A stretch of DNA of 64,000 nucleotides from Symbiodinium natans. Its lineage: Eukaryota > Sar > Dinophyceae > Suessiales > Symbiodiniaceae. The notes below the pieces were generated by a model. That model was not told where the DNA came from. It made no database searches and was given only the letters and a program-made list of their open reading frames with translations. Positions within the stretch are counted from its first letter, which is position 1. Every line of letters begins with the position of its first letter. Positions 19,617 through 28,878 of the stretch are shown piece by piece. The translations under genes were made by a program, and so were the position numbers. The stretch covers positions 248,001 to 312,000 of the forward strand of contig CAJNDS010002091.1 of NCBI GenBank assembly GCA_905221605.1. The letters run 5' to 3'.

Positions 19617-20160
19617 GGTTTAGGGTTTAGGGTTTAGGGTTTAGGGTTTAGGGTTTAGGGTTTAGGGTTAAGGAGCTTCAGGGTCAAGGGGGGGTGGGAT
19701 ACCATGGGAGGGGGTTCGGCGAACCGAGAATCGGTCACTATAGGGTCCTGCAGAACTTCATACTTCGGTAGCTGGAACTTGTCTAAGTAACAAGGACCCG
19801 AAAAGAGATAGTGACCCTAAACCCTAAACCCTAAACCCTAAACCCTAAACCCTGAAGTTGACTCACTGAGTTTTCTGGGGAAGAAAGGCGAACCGGTCCA
19901 ACCTCGGGGCCTTTTTTTGGGGTGCTGTGGGGGCTCCCTTTAGGGCTGTGGCTGTGGCTTAGCATGTATCCATTTCAACACGTGTGTGTGGTGAGCTTAC
20001 TCTCAGGGGAGCTCGCAAGGTGGAAAGCTTCGGATTTTCTCATGCGGTTCCGTATTCAGAGGTGGGTATAGGGTTCAGGCTTCATGAGGTTTAAAATTTG
20101 GACCCTAAACCCTAAACCCTAAACCCCAAAACCCTCAACCGTATACCCTAAACCCTAAGG
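19617..20160. other. TTTAGGG array and spacer
   Basis: TTTAGGG array 19617-19668, CCCTAAA array 19812-19852, CCCTAAA tract 20101-20126. Remaining DNA is unique without a convincing frame or splice signals. Confidence 0.6.
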
Positions 20161-20267
20161 GCATACTGTTCATAAGGGTCTTGAATTTCGGTGTAAAGTT
20201 TCAGCTTGAGATCTGGTTTGGCACTTCCACTTGCATGCAGAGATTACGCGTTGTAGGGTTGATGGAA

Positions 20268-20905
20268 TCGGGTTTGGGGTTTGGGGGGTTTGGGGTTTGG
20301 GGTTTGGGGTTTGGGGTTTGGGATTTGGGATTTGGGATTTGGGATTTAGGGTTGCAAAAGCCCCAGAACCCATAACCCCTAAACCCTGTAACCCCTATCA
20401 ACCCTAGCTTATAAACCCTATAAACCCTATCAATCCTATAACCCCTATCAACCCTACACAAACCCTACAAGCCCTACAAAGCCAACAAACCCCACAAACC
20501 CTCCGAAACCCTCCAAACCCGATAAGCCCTACAAACCCTCACAAACCCTCACACAGCCTGGAAGCCCTACAAAGCCAACAAACCCTCACAAACCCGATAA
20601 GCCATACAAACCCTAGAGACCCTAATCCTAAACCCTAAACCCTAAACCCTAGACCCTAGACCCTAGACCCTAGACCCTAGACCCTAAACCCTAAACCCTA
20701 ACCCCTAATCCTAAACCGCTGGGCCTTGCCCTTCAAGGCTTCCACGGCTTTGACCCCTTGGGCGCCGGCCCGCATAGGTTTGAGAGTTTAGGGTTTGTAG
20801 GGTTTAGGGTTTAGGGTTTAGGGTTTAGGGTTTAGGGTTTAGGGTTTAGGGTTTAGGGTTTAGGGTTTAGGGTTTAGGGTTTAGGGTTTAGGGTTTAGGG
20901 GGTTT
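20268..20905. repeat. Mixed telomere-variant repeats
   Basis: TTTGGGG and TTTGGGA blocks (20271-20350), CCCTATAAA/CCCTATCAA-type units (20385-20460), CCCTACAAA/CCCTCACAAA units (20460-20620), CCCTAGA block (20648-20690), and a TTTAGGG array (20797-20899). Much of this recurs at 35870-36200 as part of the gene 2/gene 4 duplication. Confidence 0.85.
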
Positions 20906-21346
20906 GTAGGGTTTAGGGTTCGAGGTTTTGGGTTTGAGGGCTTAGTTTTTGAAGTTGGGTTTCAGGGTTTGGTTTGAGGGCTCAGGATTGAAATTAGGTT
21001 TTTTGGGGTTTGGGCTTGAGGGCTTAGGTTCTGAGATTGGATGATTGGGTTTGGGCTTGAGGGGTTAGAGATGGGGTTTCAGGGATTGGGCTCAGGGTTT
21101 TTTGGTTTGAGGTTTGAGGGCTTCAGGAGTTCAAATTCACGCGCGTAACTATAGTATTCTGGGGTTTCGCTCACGTGTTCGTGCATTTGCAATATAATTC
21201 ATGCGGTTCCTTGTAATTCTATTGGAAGTGCGCTCACTGCGTTCTCTTCACATTAATAATAATAATACCCTCGTCACGCACTACGTTGATACATTATATT
21301 CACTGATTCACTTTGGATTCCGTGCCATGCAAGCATGCCCTTTCTC
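20906..21346. other. Downstream spacer of FNIP gene 2
   Basis: GGGTTTGAGGGCTTAG-type degenerate repeats, then unique A/T-richer DNA (21120-21330) absent from the gene 4 copy. The last 30 bp (CATGCAAGCATGCCCTTTCT) are the conserved FNIP 3' flank. Confidence 0.55.
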
Positions 21347-21524
21347 TTACGCCTCTTCTTCCATGCTCAGCGAAGTGGCAACACGAAACATCTGTAGCTG
21401 GACACTCTGCAGGCTGTTGGGGAATGCGATGCCCTCCAAACGCTGGTTGAACCTGTAACCAAGCATCAAGGTCTGCAGGGTGCTGGGCAGCTGGATCCCC
21501 TCCAGGCTCTGGTTGAAGTCTCCT
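21347..21524 (-). pseudogene. Displaced ancestral C-terminus of FNIP gene 2
   Basis: In another frame from the gene 2 ORF, the minus strand still encodes two repeats (GGDFNQSLEGIQLPSTLQT and LMLGYRFNQRLEG) and the usual ending LQSVQLQMFRVATSLSMEEE + A-TAA. The hairpin at 21525-21634 separates it from the body of the gene and shifts the frame, so this tail is no longer translated from the main ORF. Confidence 0.8.
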
Positions 21525-23619
21525 CCACTAGACGCAAGAGCAACCTAGGAATAAAAAGGGTGCCTTTTTTGGTTTTAAGGGGATTACAAGGGAACCCCAA
21601 CCCTAAAGAAAGGAAATAAGGGCCTTGTTGGGGTCCGTGTGCAAAATTCAACGTCTGCAGGCTGCCGGGCAGCTGGATCCCCTCCAAGCTCTGGTTGAAC
21701 CTGTTGCTAAACGTCAACGTCTGCAGGGTGCTGGGCAGCTGGATCCCCTCCAAGCTCTGGTTCAAGTCATTCCCAAACGTCAAAGTCTGCAGGGTGCTGG
21801 GCAGCTGGATCCCCTCCAAGCTCTGGTTGAAGTCGCTGCCAAACGTCAACGTCTGCAGGGTGCTGGGCAGCTGGATACCCCCCAAGCTCTGGTTGAACTT
21901 AATGCCAAAGGTCAACGTCTGCAGGGTGCTGGGCAGCTGGATCCCCTCGAAGCTCTGGTTGAACCTGTTGCCAAACGTCAACGTCTGCAGGGTGCTGGGC
22001 AGCTGGATCCCCGCCAAGCTTTGGTTGAAGTCACCTCCAAGCGTCAACGTCTGCAGGGTGCTGGGCAGCTGGATCCCCTGCCAGCTCCTGCTGAAACCAC
22101 CTCCAAGCGTCAACATCTGCAGGGTGCTGGGCAGCTGGATCCCCTCCAAGCTCTGGTTAAAGTCATTGCCAAACGTCAACGTCTGCAGGGTGCTGGGCAG
22201 CTGGATCCCCTGCAAGCTCTGGTTGAACCGGTCGCCAAACGTCAACGTCTGCAGTGTGCTGGGCAGCTGGATCCCCTCCAAGCCCTGGTTGAAGTGCCTT
22301 CCAAACGCCAATGTCTGCAGAGCGCTGGGCAGCTGGATCCCCTCTAAGCTCTGGTTGAAGTCATTTCCAAACGACAATGTCTGCAAAGCGCTGGGCAGCT
22401 GCATCGCCGCAAAGCTTTGCTTGAGGCCACCTCCAAACGTCAACGTCTGCAAGGTGCTGGGGAACTGAATCCCCTCCAAGCTCTGATTGAAGCTGTCGCC
22501 AAACGTCAACGTCTGCAAGGTGCTAGGCAAGTGGATCCCCTCCAAGCTCTGGTTGAAGTCACTTCCAAATGTCAACGTCTGCAGGGTGCTGGGCAGCTGG
22601 ATCCCATGCAAGCTCTGGTTGAAGCCATGTCCAAACGTCAACGTCTGCAGAGTGCTGGGCAGCTGGACGCCCTCCAAGCTCTGGTTGAAGCCAGGTCCAA
22701 ACGTCAACGTCTGCAGGGTGCTGGGCAGCTGGATCCCCTCCAAGCTCTGGTTGAAATCAAAGCCAAAGGTCAACGTCAGCAGGGTGCTGGGCAGCTGGAT
22801 CCCCTGCAAGCTCTGGTTGAATGTGTCACCGAACGTCAACGTCTGCAGGGCGCTGGGCAGCTGGATCCCCTCCAAGCTCTGGTTGAAACTATTGCCAAAC
22901 GTCAACGTTTTCAGGCTGCTGGGCAGCTGGATCCCCTCCAAGCTCTGGTTGAACCTGTTGCTAAACGTCAACGTCTGCAGGGTGCTGGGCAGCTGGATCC
23001 CCTCCAGGCTCTGACTGAAAAAGCCGCCAAACGCCAACGTTTGCAGGGTGTTGGGCAACTGGATCCCGTCCAAGCTCTGGTTGAAACGGAAGCCAAACGT
23101 CAACGTCTGCAGGGTGCTGGGCAGCTGAATCCCGTGCAAGCTCTGGTTGAAGTCATGTCCAAACGTCAAGGAGACCACTTCATTGAGAGCGCACGCATCC
23201 GCAGGACTCAAGGCTTTCTTCGCAAGCATTTTCTCCAAGCTCACCGCGGCCCGACCCGCCCCGTAGTGTTGAGCCACGTACGTGACTTCGTCGTTCGTCA
23301 CCTGTTTCAGCAGGGGCTCATGCAGGTCGAGCACACCGCCACCAGAGGTCAGCACGAGCGACTCCTTGGGGCGGCCGACTTTGGCTGCTACAGCTTCCAT
23401 CACTTCCCAGCCCGTTGCCAGAGGGTCGACATCGACCTGAACAGTGTAGCCTCCGAGACCCTGGATGCTCAAGGGTCGCTTGCCGTCACTGTCGGAGTGT
23501 GACGCCACATGCCCGGCCTCTCCGACCATCTTGTCAGACTCCCGAGGTGCTTCGCCGCTCTTTGGCTCCTGGCTCCTTGAAATCTGAACAGCTGCGCGTA
23601 CACGTGCATGTACATGCAT
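21466..23619 (-). CDS. Ubl-FNIP repeat protein 2 (717 aa ORF, altered C-terminus)
   Basis: Same design as gene 1: a Ubl-like region (VQVDVDPLATGWEVMEAVAA ... NDEVTYVAQHY), linker, and 23 clean 22-residue repeats starting LTFGHDFNQSLHG. Then LNFAHGPQQG leads into transposon-encoded sequence and an out-of-frame relic (TSTRAWRGSSCPAPCRP). The ORF opens at MHVHARVRAAVQISRSQEPK, but the conserved acceptor lies inside this (QIS|RS). If that site is used, the first Met is DK-MVGEAG at 23529. Repeat 12 (GGGLKQSFAAM) and repeat 17 (GGGFSRSWQG) are the most divergent. The protein is probably still made with a novel tail, or the gene is a recent pseudogene. Confidence 0.8.
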   Translation of the reverse strand: MHVHARVRAAVQISRSQEPKSGEAPRESDKMVGEAGHVASHSDSDGKRPLSIQGLGGYTVQVDVDPLATGWEVMEAVAAKVGRPKESLVLTSGGGVLDLHEPLLKQVTNDEVTYVAQHYGAGRAAVSLEKMLAKKALSPADACALNEVVSLTFGHDFNQSLHGIQLPSTLQTLTFGFRFNQSLDGIQLPNTLQTLAFGGFFSQSLEGIQLPSTLQTLTFSNRFNQSLEGIQLPSSLKTLTFGNSFNQSLEGIQLPSALQTLTFGDTFNQSLQGIQLPSTLLTLTFGFDFNQSLEGIQLPSTLQTLTFGPGFNQSLEGVQLPSTLQTLTFGHGFNQSLHGIQLPSTLQTLTFGSDFNQSLEGIHLPSTLQTLTFGDSFNQSLEGIQFPSTLQTLTFGGGLKQSFAAMQLPSALQTLSFGNDFNQSLEGIQLPSALQTLAFGRHFNQGLEGIQLPSTLQTLTFGDRFNQSLQGIQLPSTLQTLTFGNDFNQSLEGIQLPSTLQMLTLGGGFSRSWQGIQLPSTLQTLTLGGDFNQSLAGIQLPSTLQTLTFGNRFNQSFEGIQLPSTLQTLTFGIKFNQSLGGIQLPSTLQTLTFGSDFNQSLEGIQLPSTLQTLTFGNDLNQSLEGIQLPSTLQTLTFSNRFNQSLEGIQLPGSLQTLNFAHGPQQGPYFLSLGLGFPCNPLKTKKGTLFIPRLLLRLVEETSTRAWRGSSCPAPCRP
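21525..21634. mobile_element. Family D hairpin inserted in FNIP gene 2
   Basis: ACTAGACGCAAGAGCAACCT to CTTGTTGGGGTCC, with the AATAAAAAGGGTGCC...AAGGGGATTACAAGGG core of family D. It interrupts a 66 bp repeat unit. The insertion contributes about 30 new residues to the ORF (QQGPYFLSLGLGFPCNPLKT). Confidence 0.8.
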
Positions 23620-23660
23620 TCGTGCAAGTGTGGGGGGGAGAGCCCTTGCATGCAGTTGGG
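23576..23660 (-). promoter_or_regulatory. FNIP gene 2 upstream acceptor and CA-rich tract
   Basis: GTTCAGATTTCAAG at 23589-23576 on the minus strand, identical to gene 4. Upstream is CATGTACACGTGTACGC-type alternating DNA and the CTTGCATGCAGTTGGG unit. Confidence 0.5.
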
Positions 23661-24601
23661 AATGCCCTGCAGCCTAATATAGGGAGGCGTCCCCCAACAA
23701 AAGAAGGGTCCCAGGTAGGGATATGCGGGGGTCATGATAAAAACCCCAAAAGAAGCAAGGGCCCAAGCCATGGGTACTGAGCAATCATCGCAGCGAAAGC
23801 ACCTGACCAGGCAAGCAAGGATGTAACCCTAAACCCTAAACTCTAAACCCTAAACCCTAAACACTAAACCCTAAACCTCCAAGGACTTCTTATTTGGCGG
23901 GGTTTAGGGTTTCGGGCTTACCGGTAGAACCCTGAAATGCAACTTGATGCAACACCAGACTCCCCAAAATTCCGCCGTACCCTCAAACACTCCAAGGAAG
24001 GGGGCCCCTTTAGGGTTTAGGGTTTAGGGTTTAGGGTATAAGGACCTTAATAACTTGGTGACAAGGATCCTAACTTAGGTGAGCAGTCCCATAAATATAG
24101 TCAGAACAGCAAGGTATTTGGGGGGGGGGGGGGGGGGGGGGGGGGGCTCGAAAGCCCTATAAAGCTGAAAACCCGACAACCCTGAACTCTAAAACTGGCA
24201 ACCCTCGATCTGCTTATCTCTAGGGTGCTTGCACAAAACCTGAAAACCCTAAAACCTAAAGCCTACACCCCAATCCCTAAACCACTGACCCCTGAACCCC
24301 TAAATCCCAACACCACCCCCCCCCCCCCCCCCCCCCTAACCCCACTACCCACCACATGGGGGCAGCGGCGCTGCGAAGCATAGAGGTTACTATAGGGTCC
24401 TCAAGAACTCCCTACCCCTAAAAAGTTACCATGTACTTGGAGGTTCGTGGTACTTACTAACCAATTTTAACTGTACGCATAGTCCACTTATCAGGCCCCT
24501 TGATTGCCCTGAGCTTCCCTAAGAGTCAGTCCATGTGCCGAAATAGGGAATACTTGGGCCTCAAAGTACCTCCAACCATAGGGGCTTTGGGGCGAAAAAT
24601 A
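23661..24601. other. 5' flank of FNIP gene 2, duplicated at 38.83-39.85 kb
   Basis: Contains AGAAGGGTCCCAGGTAGGGA, the CAATCATCGCAGCGAAAG unit, CCCTAAA (23826-23880), a G run (24119-24147), a C run (24315-24336), and the left arm of a family C hairpin (24431-24475, ACTTGGAGGTTCGTGG). No gene seen. The order of these pieces is matched at 38870-39770. Confidence 0.65.
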
Positions 24602-24602
24602 A

Positions 24603-24701
24603 GGTTTAGGGTTTAGGGTTTAGGGTTTAGGGTTTAGGGTTTAGGGTTTAGGGTTTAGGGTTTAGGGTTTAGGGTTTAGGGTTTAGGGTTTAGGGTTTAG
24701 G
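24603..24701 (+). repeat. TTTAGGG array, left part, target of the LTR element
   Basis: About 14 units ending ...GGGTTTAGG at 24701, immediately before the LTR. The array resumes as TTAGGGTTTAGGG at 32011-32036 on the far side of the element. Confidence 0.95.
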
Positions 24702-24907
24702 AGTTTTCCCTACCGAAAACAGCGCTGACACGATGTTAGGGTAAGAACAGGGAAGAGGGAAGGGGAACCCCAAGAGAACCACAGCCCTCAAGTCAGAGCC
24801 CTTCTCACACGGGCTTGTTTTCATCTTGAGCCAAAAGGTAACAGTAGGCTCTTGTCTTGCTCTGCATAACATGACTACACAAGGGAGATATCCGTATTCT
24901 TTCAACT
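24702..24907 (-). repeat. 3' LTR
   Basis: Direct repeat of 31819-32010. It holds a 13-14 bp insertion (near 24789-24803) not in the other LTR. On the minus strand it runs from AGTTGAAAGAATACGG to GGTAGGGAAAACT. Confidence 0.9.
24825..24841 (-). other. Spliced-leader relic in the LTR (also 31928-31944)
   Basis: Minus strand GTTACC-TTTTGGCTCAAG matches the 3' end of the dinoflagellate spliced leader (GTAGCCATTTTGGCTCAAG): 12 identical terminal bases and most of the rest. It is present in both LTRs and followed by ATGAAAACAAGC. Confidence 0.65.
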
Positions 24908-24920
24908 CCCCCCCCCTTCA
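24908..24920 (-). promoter_or_regulatory. Polypurine tract
   Basis: Minus strand TGAAGGGGGGGGG directly abuts the 3' LTR, the position and composition expected of the plus-strand primer in LTR elements. Confidence 0.8.
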
Positions 24921-25497
24921 TGTTTGCAGACATCATAGAGCTCATTTAAAGCTCGATTCTGGACATCAGGAGGCAACAGCTACGAGGTAAACTCTGCAGC
25001 AAAACCTACTGTTGATTTGGCGTGGGCTTAGCCCTTTACAATTGAATCCGGTATCTCAGGTGATCAGGCTGAAACGCAGACTCAATGACCCTTTAAGGTA
25101 ATTCAACTTGCAATCTATACAAGACTACTCCCAATCAGAAGCACAGCTGCGCTGTGCTCACGCAGAGTCAGCGTGGCGCTAGGCAGCAGCCAAACACTGA
25201 CATCACACAGTGCAAGATTGAGGATAGGCAATGATTTAGGAACGAGGTCTTCAAGAACTCATTCGGGTGACACAAGGATGAAGAGAGCGGCCGCTGGGCA
25301 TCTGAGTGTCTGCAAGTCGCACAGCGATGGAAGCATCGCTCAGCTGAACAGCCATCGCAAAATCATCACTGGAGGCGAGTGTCACAAAGCTTTAGGTGAT
25401 GGTGAACACACTTAGGTGGGAACATCTGGCAGATGCTCAGTGGAAATGTGCAGCAACTTTTGTGCATGAGCCCATTTCCGAATTGAAAGAGCCTTCG

Positions 25498-26781
25498 TCA
25501 AAGGATCACCTTTCTCAGCTGAGCTGAATATCCTTTACGGAGAATGGCGATGCAAGCTTCGTTATTTGCATGACACAAAAGCTTGATGCCAGGAATCACG
25601 GTTTGCCAAACTTCAAGTAATGGCAATGCATCATTGAACAGTGCACTGCTCAAAGACACAAATTCTGCCTCGGGAGGGCTTCTTGAGACCACTTTCTGCC
25701 TCTTGCTTGACCATGACAGAAGGACAAATGAGTTGCTACCTTCAAGGGCAACGATATACCCACTTGTGGAACGCGCAGTGTCAATGCAGCCACCAAAGTC
25801 TGAGTCCACATATAGGGCAAGATGCAGAGATGATGCCGGGTCGTGGACAAGCGTTACAGGGTTGTGTTGAACCGTGGCAGCAATGGAGCCTACCAACCTG
25901 GCAACCCTCTTATCATCATTCACTGACCAACGACAGACATTGGTTGTGAGGGTGGTCACTGCCACCATAAGATCTGGGCGATTCAAGCGGGCTAGCTTCA
26001 GAATCTTCATCAAAATGCGAGCGGCACTGTCGGCAAGAGAACCCCGAGCAACATTATCACGAGGTGATAGAGCTCCTGGGTCAACACGCGAAGTCCGCTG
26101 GTGCTTAACACTGGAACCAACTAAGGATTCATACGAATCAACACATTGCTTGGCAAAATCTTCAGTCTCCAAGGCAATAGCTGCTTGACCGTGATACAAG
26201 ACGAGACGGTGGTTGCGATCAAATATTCTGGTAAGTGGAGCACACGGCTCGAGCTCAACTTGTTTTAACAAGGAACTCCAGAAACCTGCACGCTTCGACA
26301 ACTTACCACTCAATGTAAACAAATTTCCGAAGTGAATCACATTGGAAGTCCTGCGTGCCCAAGCAAGCACCTCACTTTGCAGCATTATCTCTCCTTCTAT
26401 CCAAGTACCTGCCTTTTGGAGACCGCTCTTTCCTTTTAGGACCCTCTCGAGCGCAGCAAGCTGAGAAGTCCATTCTCTTCGATCCAACAGGCGATGGACG
26501 TAACCAGGGACCCGGATGTTGCGCAAACCAGACTCAAACATCAGAGGGTCGAGTGGCATTCGCGGACGGACATCCTTGGCCCTGCGAAGTTGAGGAAATT
26601 TGGGCATGCAAGGCGAAGCCGGTGCAACAAACGCTTGCGCAAACGGAAACAAGAAAATCAAGATTGCTTTGGCCATGGCTTCGGGATAGAATGCTGAAAG
26701 CCTTGAATCGGAACCTTCAACAGCATCATGCTTGAAGTGCTTCGAGCACGCGCACTGATAGACCGAAAGATCATTCGCCAA
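25498..26781 (-). pseudogene. Reverse transcriptase fragment plus RNase H
   Basis: Residues ~92-205 resemble the RT N-terminal region of dinoflagellate copia elements (GYVHRLLDRREWTSQLAALE, KAGTWIEGEIM, VIHFGNLFTLSGK). The catalytic YVDD core is absent. After ALETEDF the frame jumps to the RT/RNase H connector (LMKILKLARLNRPDLMVAVT). RNase H spans ~315-427: first Asp in LALYVDSDFGG, Glu in SPPEAEF, and HANNEACIAIL, where the third Asp expected (usually DN) is Asn. The C-terminus stops at QLRKVIL, short of the usual HISRTHK-type end. An internal deletion of roughly 200-300 codons is inferred. Confidence 0.65.
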
Positions 26782-27000
26782 ACGCTATTACTGCTGGGCA
26801 GGATCTTCCAAGGCTTTGGCGTGGGACCACTTTTGGAAGACACAAGTCCGAAAGCGCATCCGTGGGCCTCCACGGTGAGAAGATTGAATTGATCAACAAA
26901 AGCAACGATCTCAGGCAAGGACCAACCTGCAGTGTCTCTTGGCCACTCGAAACTTATTTCACCCCCCTGAAGTATGACAAGCGCGACAACCCTATAATGA
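26640..27000 (-). pseudogene. C5-methyltransferase-like remnant in the LTR element
   Basis: Across two frames the minus strand reads GGEISFEWPRDTAGWSLPEI, VAFVDQFN, EAHGCAFGLVSSKSGPTPKP, then (frame change near 26780) CSKHFKHDAVEGSDSRLSAF and YPEAMAKAI. From memory this FEWP ... GCAFGL ... EGS ... AFYP series follows a PC-containing motif in other dinoflagellate copia polyproteins and looks like the second half of a C5 DNA methyltransferase-type fold. No PPC/PCT motif is found upstream here, so the catalytic half is lost or was never present. Confidence 0.4.
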
Positions 27001-28189
27001 ACTTTACACTGACAGCTTCTTCTCTTGGTCTTCGGATTCTGTCACTGACATCGGCATTGTCAACGACAGGAGACCCTGAAGAACCTAGACGTAAAGGCTT
27101 ATCCCCTTCTGGAAGTGCGGACGCAGTTGAACCATCCGGGTTTGCTTCGATAAGGTCCCTTTTGGGTAGCCCCCCTGACGAAGAGGAAGGTATCTCGGAC
27201 GACTCAACTTCTGCGGGAATGACATCAACCAGCGGAAGACCGTCTAAAGGAAACCCAGCTCCTGCGAGGGAATCAAAGACATCAGATTGGAGAGAAGCTG
27301 GATCTTTTACAGCACGCAAGAGCATCACAAGTCGATCACCGGTCCAAGACTGCGTGGCATGAAGTCGATTCTTGGCGGAGAACTTGATGACCCCTTTCTT
27401 GAAACTCAGGAACTTGCCAATCTGCGAAAGGCTTGGAAAAGGACACTTGTCTTTCCCTGCAGGATCTTCTACCCAAACACCCCAACCAGAGAAACCTCCC
27501 AACGAAATGCCAACATGGTCAATCCCAGCGTTATGGGAATCCTTGCGAGGATCTGCGGACACATTGTGCAACAGATTGATAGTGGTGTACACATGCCCGG
27601 GGGCTTTGCGCTGCGCAAACTGGTTTAATGCACGAGTGACAAAAGGGTACTCCTTTGTGGACTTCAATAAACCGGCTACACCACCTCGACGGAAGCAGCT
27701 GACTGCAAAGGGCAAGTCATCACTTGGAACGATCCCTCGCGGCGCAGAGCCACGTTTCACAAGTCCAAAGATCTTACGAATCTGATTGGGCTGAATGTCA
27801 CTATGCTTAGCTAAAAGGTCTTCGGCATACTCTTCAGCTGGATCATGAGCAACGAGACTTGAAGGCTCTTGGCAGTCCTCACTCGACTCTTCATGGGATT
27901 CAGCTAACGCAGCAAGACCATGGACAAACTGAACTTTGCTGGTGAAGATCGGCACACGCTCATCCATGCGCGTGGCATAATACTTGGCTCTTCCGGCGCA
28001 GTCGATCCGAAGCCTAGTCATGAACGAAGAATGGAAGTGAACCAGGTAACCATATGAAGGCCTTCCCAGATTCAACATCCAAGCCGGCGCTTCGAACAAC
28101 TGGGCAGTTGTCCAACATGTAGTGATTGGCGAGAGGCATATTATCGGACGCAAATCCCAAGCTCTGCGAACCAGGCTGAGGTCCACCAT
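26954..28189 (-). pseudogene. Oxygenase-like (2OG-Fe(II)-type) domain in the LTR element
   Basis: The 411-residue frame begins with out-of-frame protease sequence. From ~58 it follows the polyprotein (RLRIDCAGRAKYYATRMDE). Residues ~158-300 form a compact domain: LPFAVSCFRRGGVAGLL, YTTINLLHN, RKDSHNAGIDHVGISLGGFS, GVWVEDP, NRLHATQSWTGDR. The order [H]-x-D ... H ... R, with D217, H277 and R286 nine residues on, is that of 2-oxoglutarate/Fe(II) oxygenases. Here the first ligand position is Arg215 (CGC, one transition from CAC His), so this copy should be inactive. The acidic/Ser-rich tail (325-400) precedes the methyltransferase-like remnant. The fold assignment is a motif inference and needs structure-based searching. 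Confidence 0.5.
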
Positions 28190-28878
28190 CTGTGTGGAAC
28201 GTAATTAGCATGGCTCGCTGAGTCCGCAAGAAACGACCTGTATGACTCCGAAGGGATTCCCTGATCAGCCAAAACTCGTGACGATCCAAGATGCCGACCA
28301 GCCGCTGCCCACTCAACGCTAAAGGCGTCGCTTCCCGGGATGTTGCACACGCTTGAGGCAGCAACCATTGCCACGACTGCTCTCGCATCTGCTCCTGTGG
28401 ACTTGGGCTTGGGAGCGGCAGCTTTAGGCTTAGACTTAGGGTCAACCTTAGGGGTCTTATCAGGGGCGTGACAGTACTTGCAATTCTCTCCATGCATGCA
28501 ACTGGATGCCATCCTGAAGAAAATGCAAGGCGTCTTAGCCTTCTCTGCGTCTGACATGCTTTTTGCCTTTGGCTTTGCTCTCGCCTCAGGCTCAGGGGTT
28601 GGTGCTGGGGTTGTAGACACTGGAGCCTTTGGCGGAGTCTTGGGCTCTGGAAGACTTCGCGGTGGCTCTTCGGTCTCAGCGGGCACCCCCCTGGCCTTTG
28701 CCTGCGGAGCTGCAATCTGCAAGGACTTGATTACAGACTGAGCATTGGTGTCTTCTCGCTCTTGAACAAGGACATCTTGTATTTTGTTCCATAGGTAATC
28801 CCACTCACGACGACGGGATTCAGGCGCGGATTCTCTGATGTCTTCGATGACACGCTCTAACTTTCGAATGTGCTTCAC
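28141..28878 (-). pseudogene. Gag C-terminus with CCCH zinc finger and protease remnant
   Basis: Residues 1-45 are helical (KHIRKLERVIEDIRESAPES), then a Pro/Lys-rich linker. A perfect C-x8-C-x5-C-x3-H finger spans residues 118-137 (C118, C127, C133, H137). CCCH fingers take the nucleic-acid-binding role of the CCHC knuckle in dinoflagellate copia elements. Residues ~193-230 (FSVEWAAAGRHLGSSRVLAD) look like the protease start, but the catalytic D-[TS]-G triad is missing, apparently by a small in-frame deletion before GRHLGS. The rest of the protease continues in another frame (28260-28014, HTDGGPQPGSQSLGF, LPFFVHD). Confidence 0.65.

Noticed and set aside
20170-20461. ORFs rich in PNPKPQTP or GFGVWGLG
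   Set aside because: Translations of telomere-variant repeats; the same peptides recur wherever such arrays occur.
23469-23780. Small ORFs 5' of FNIP genes 2 and 4
   Set aside because: They overlap the Ubl-coding start in other frames and are not kept between the two copies beyond DNA similarity.
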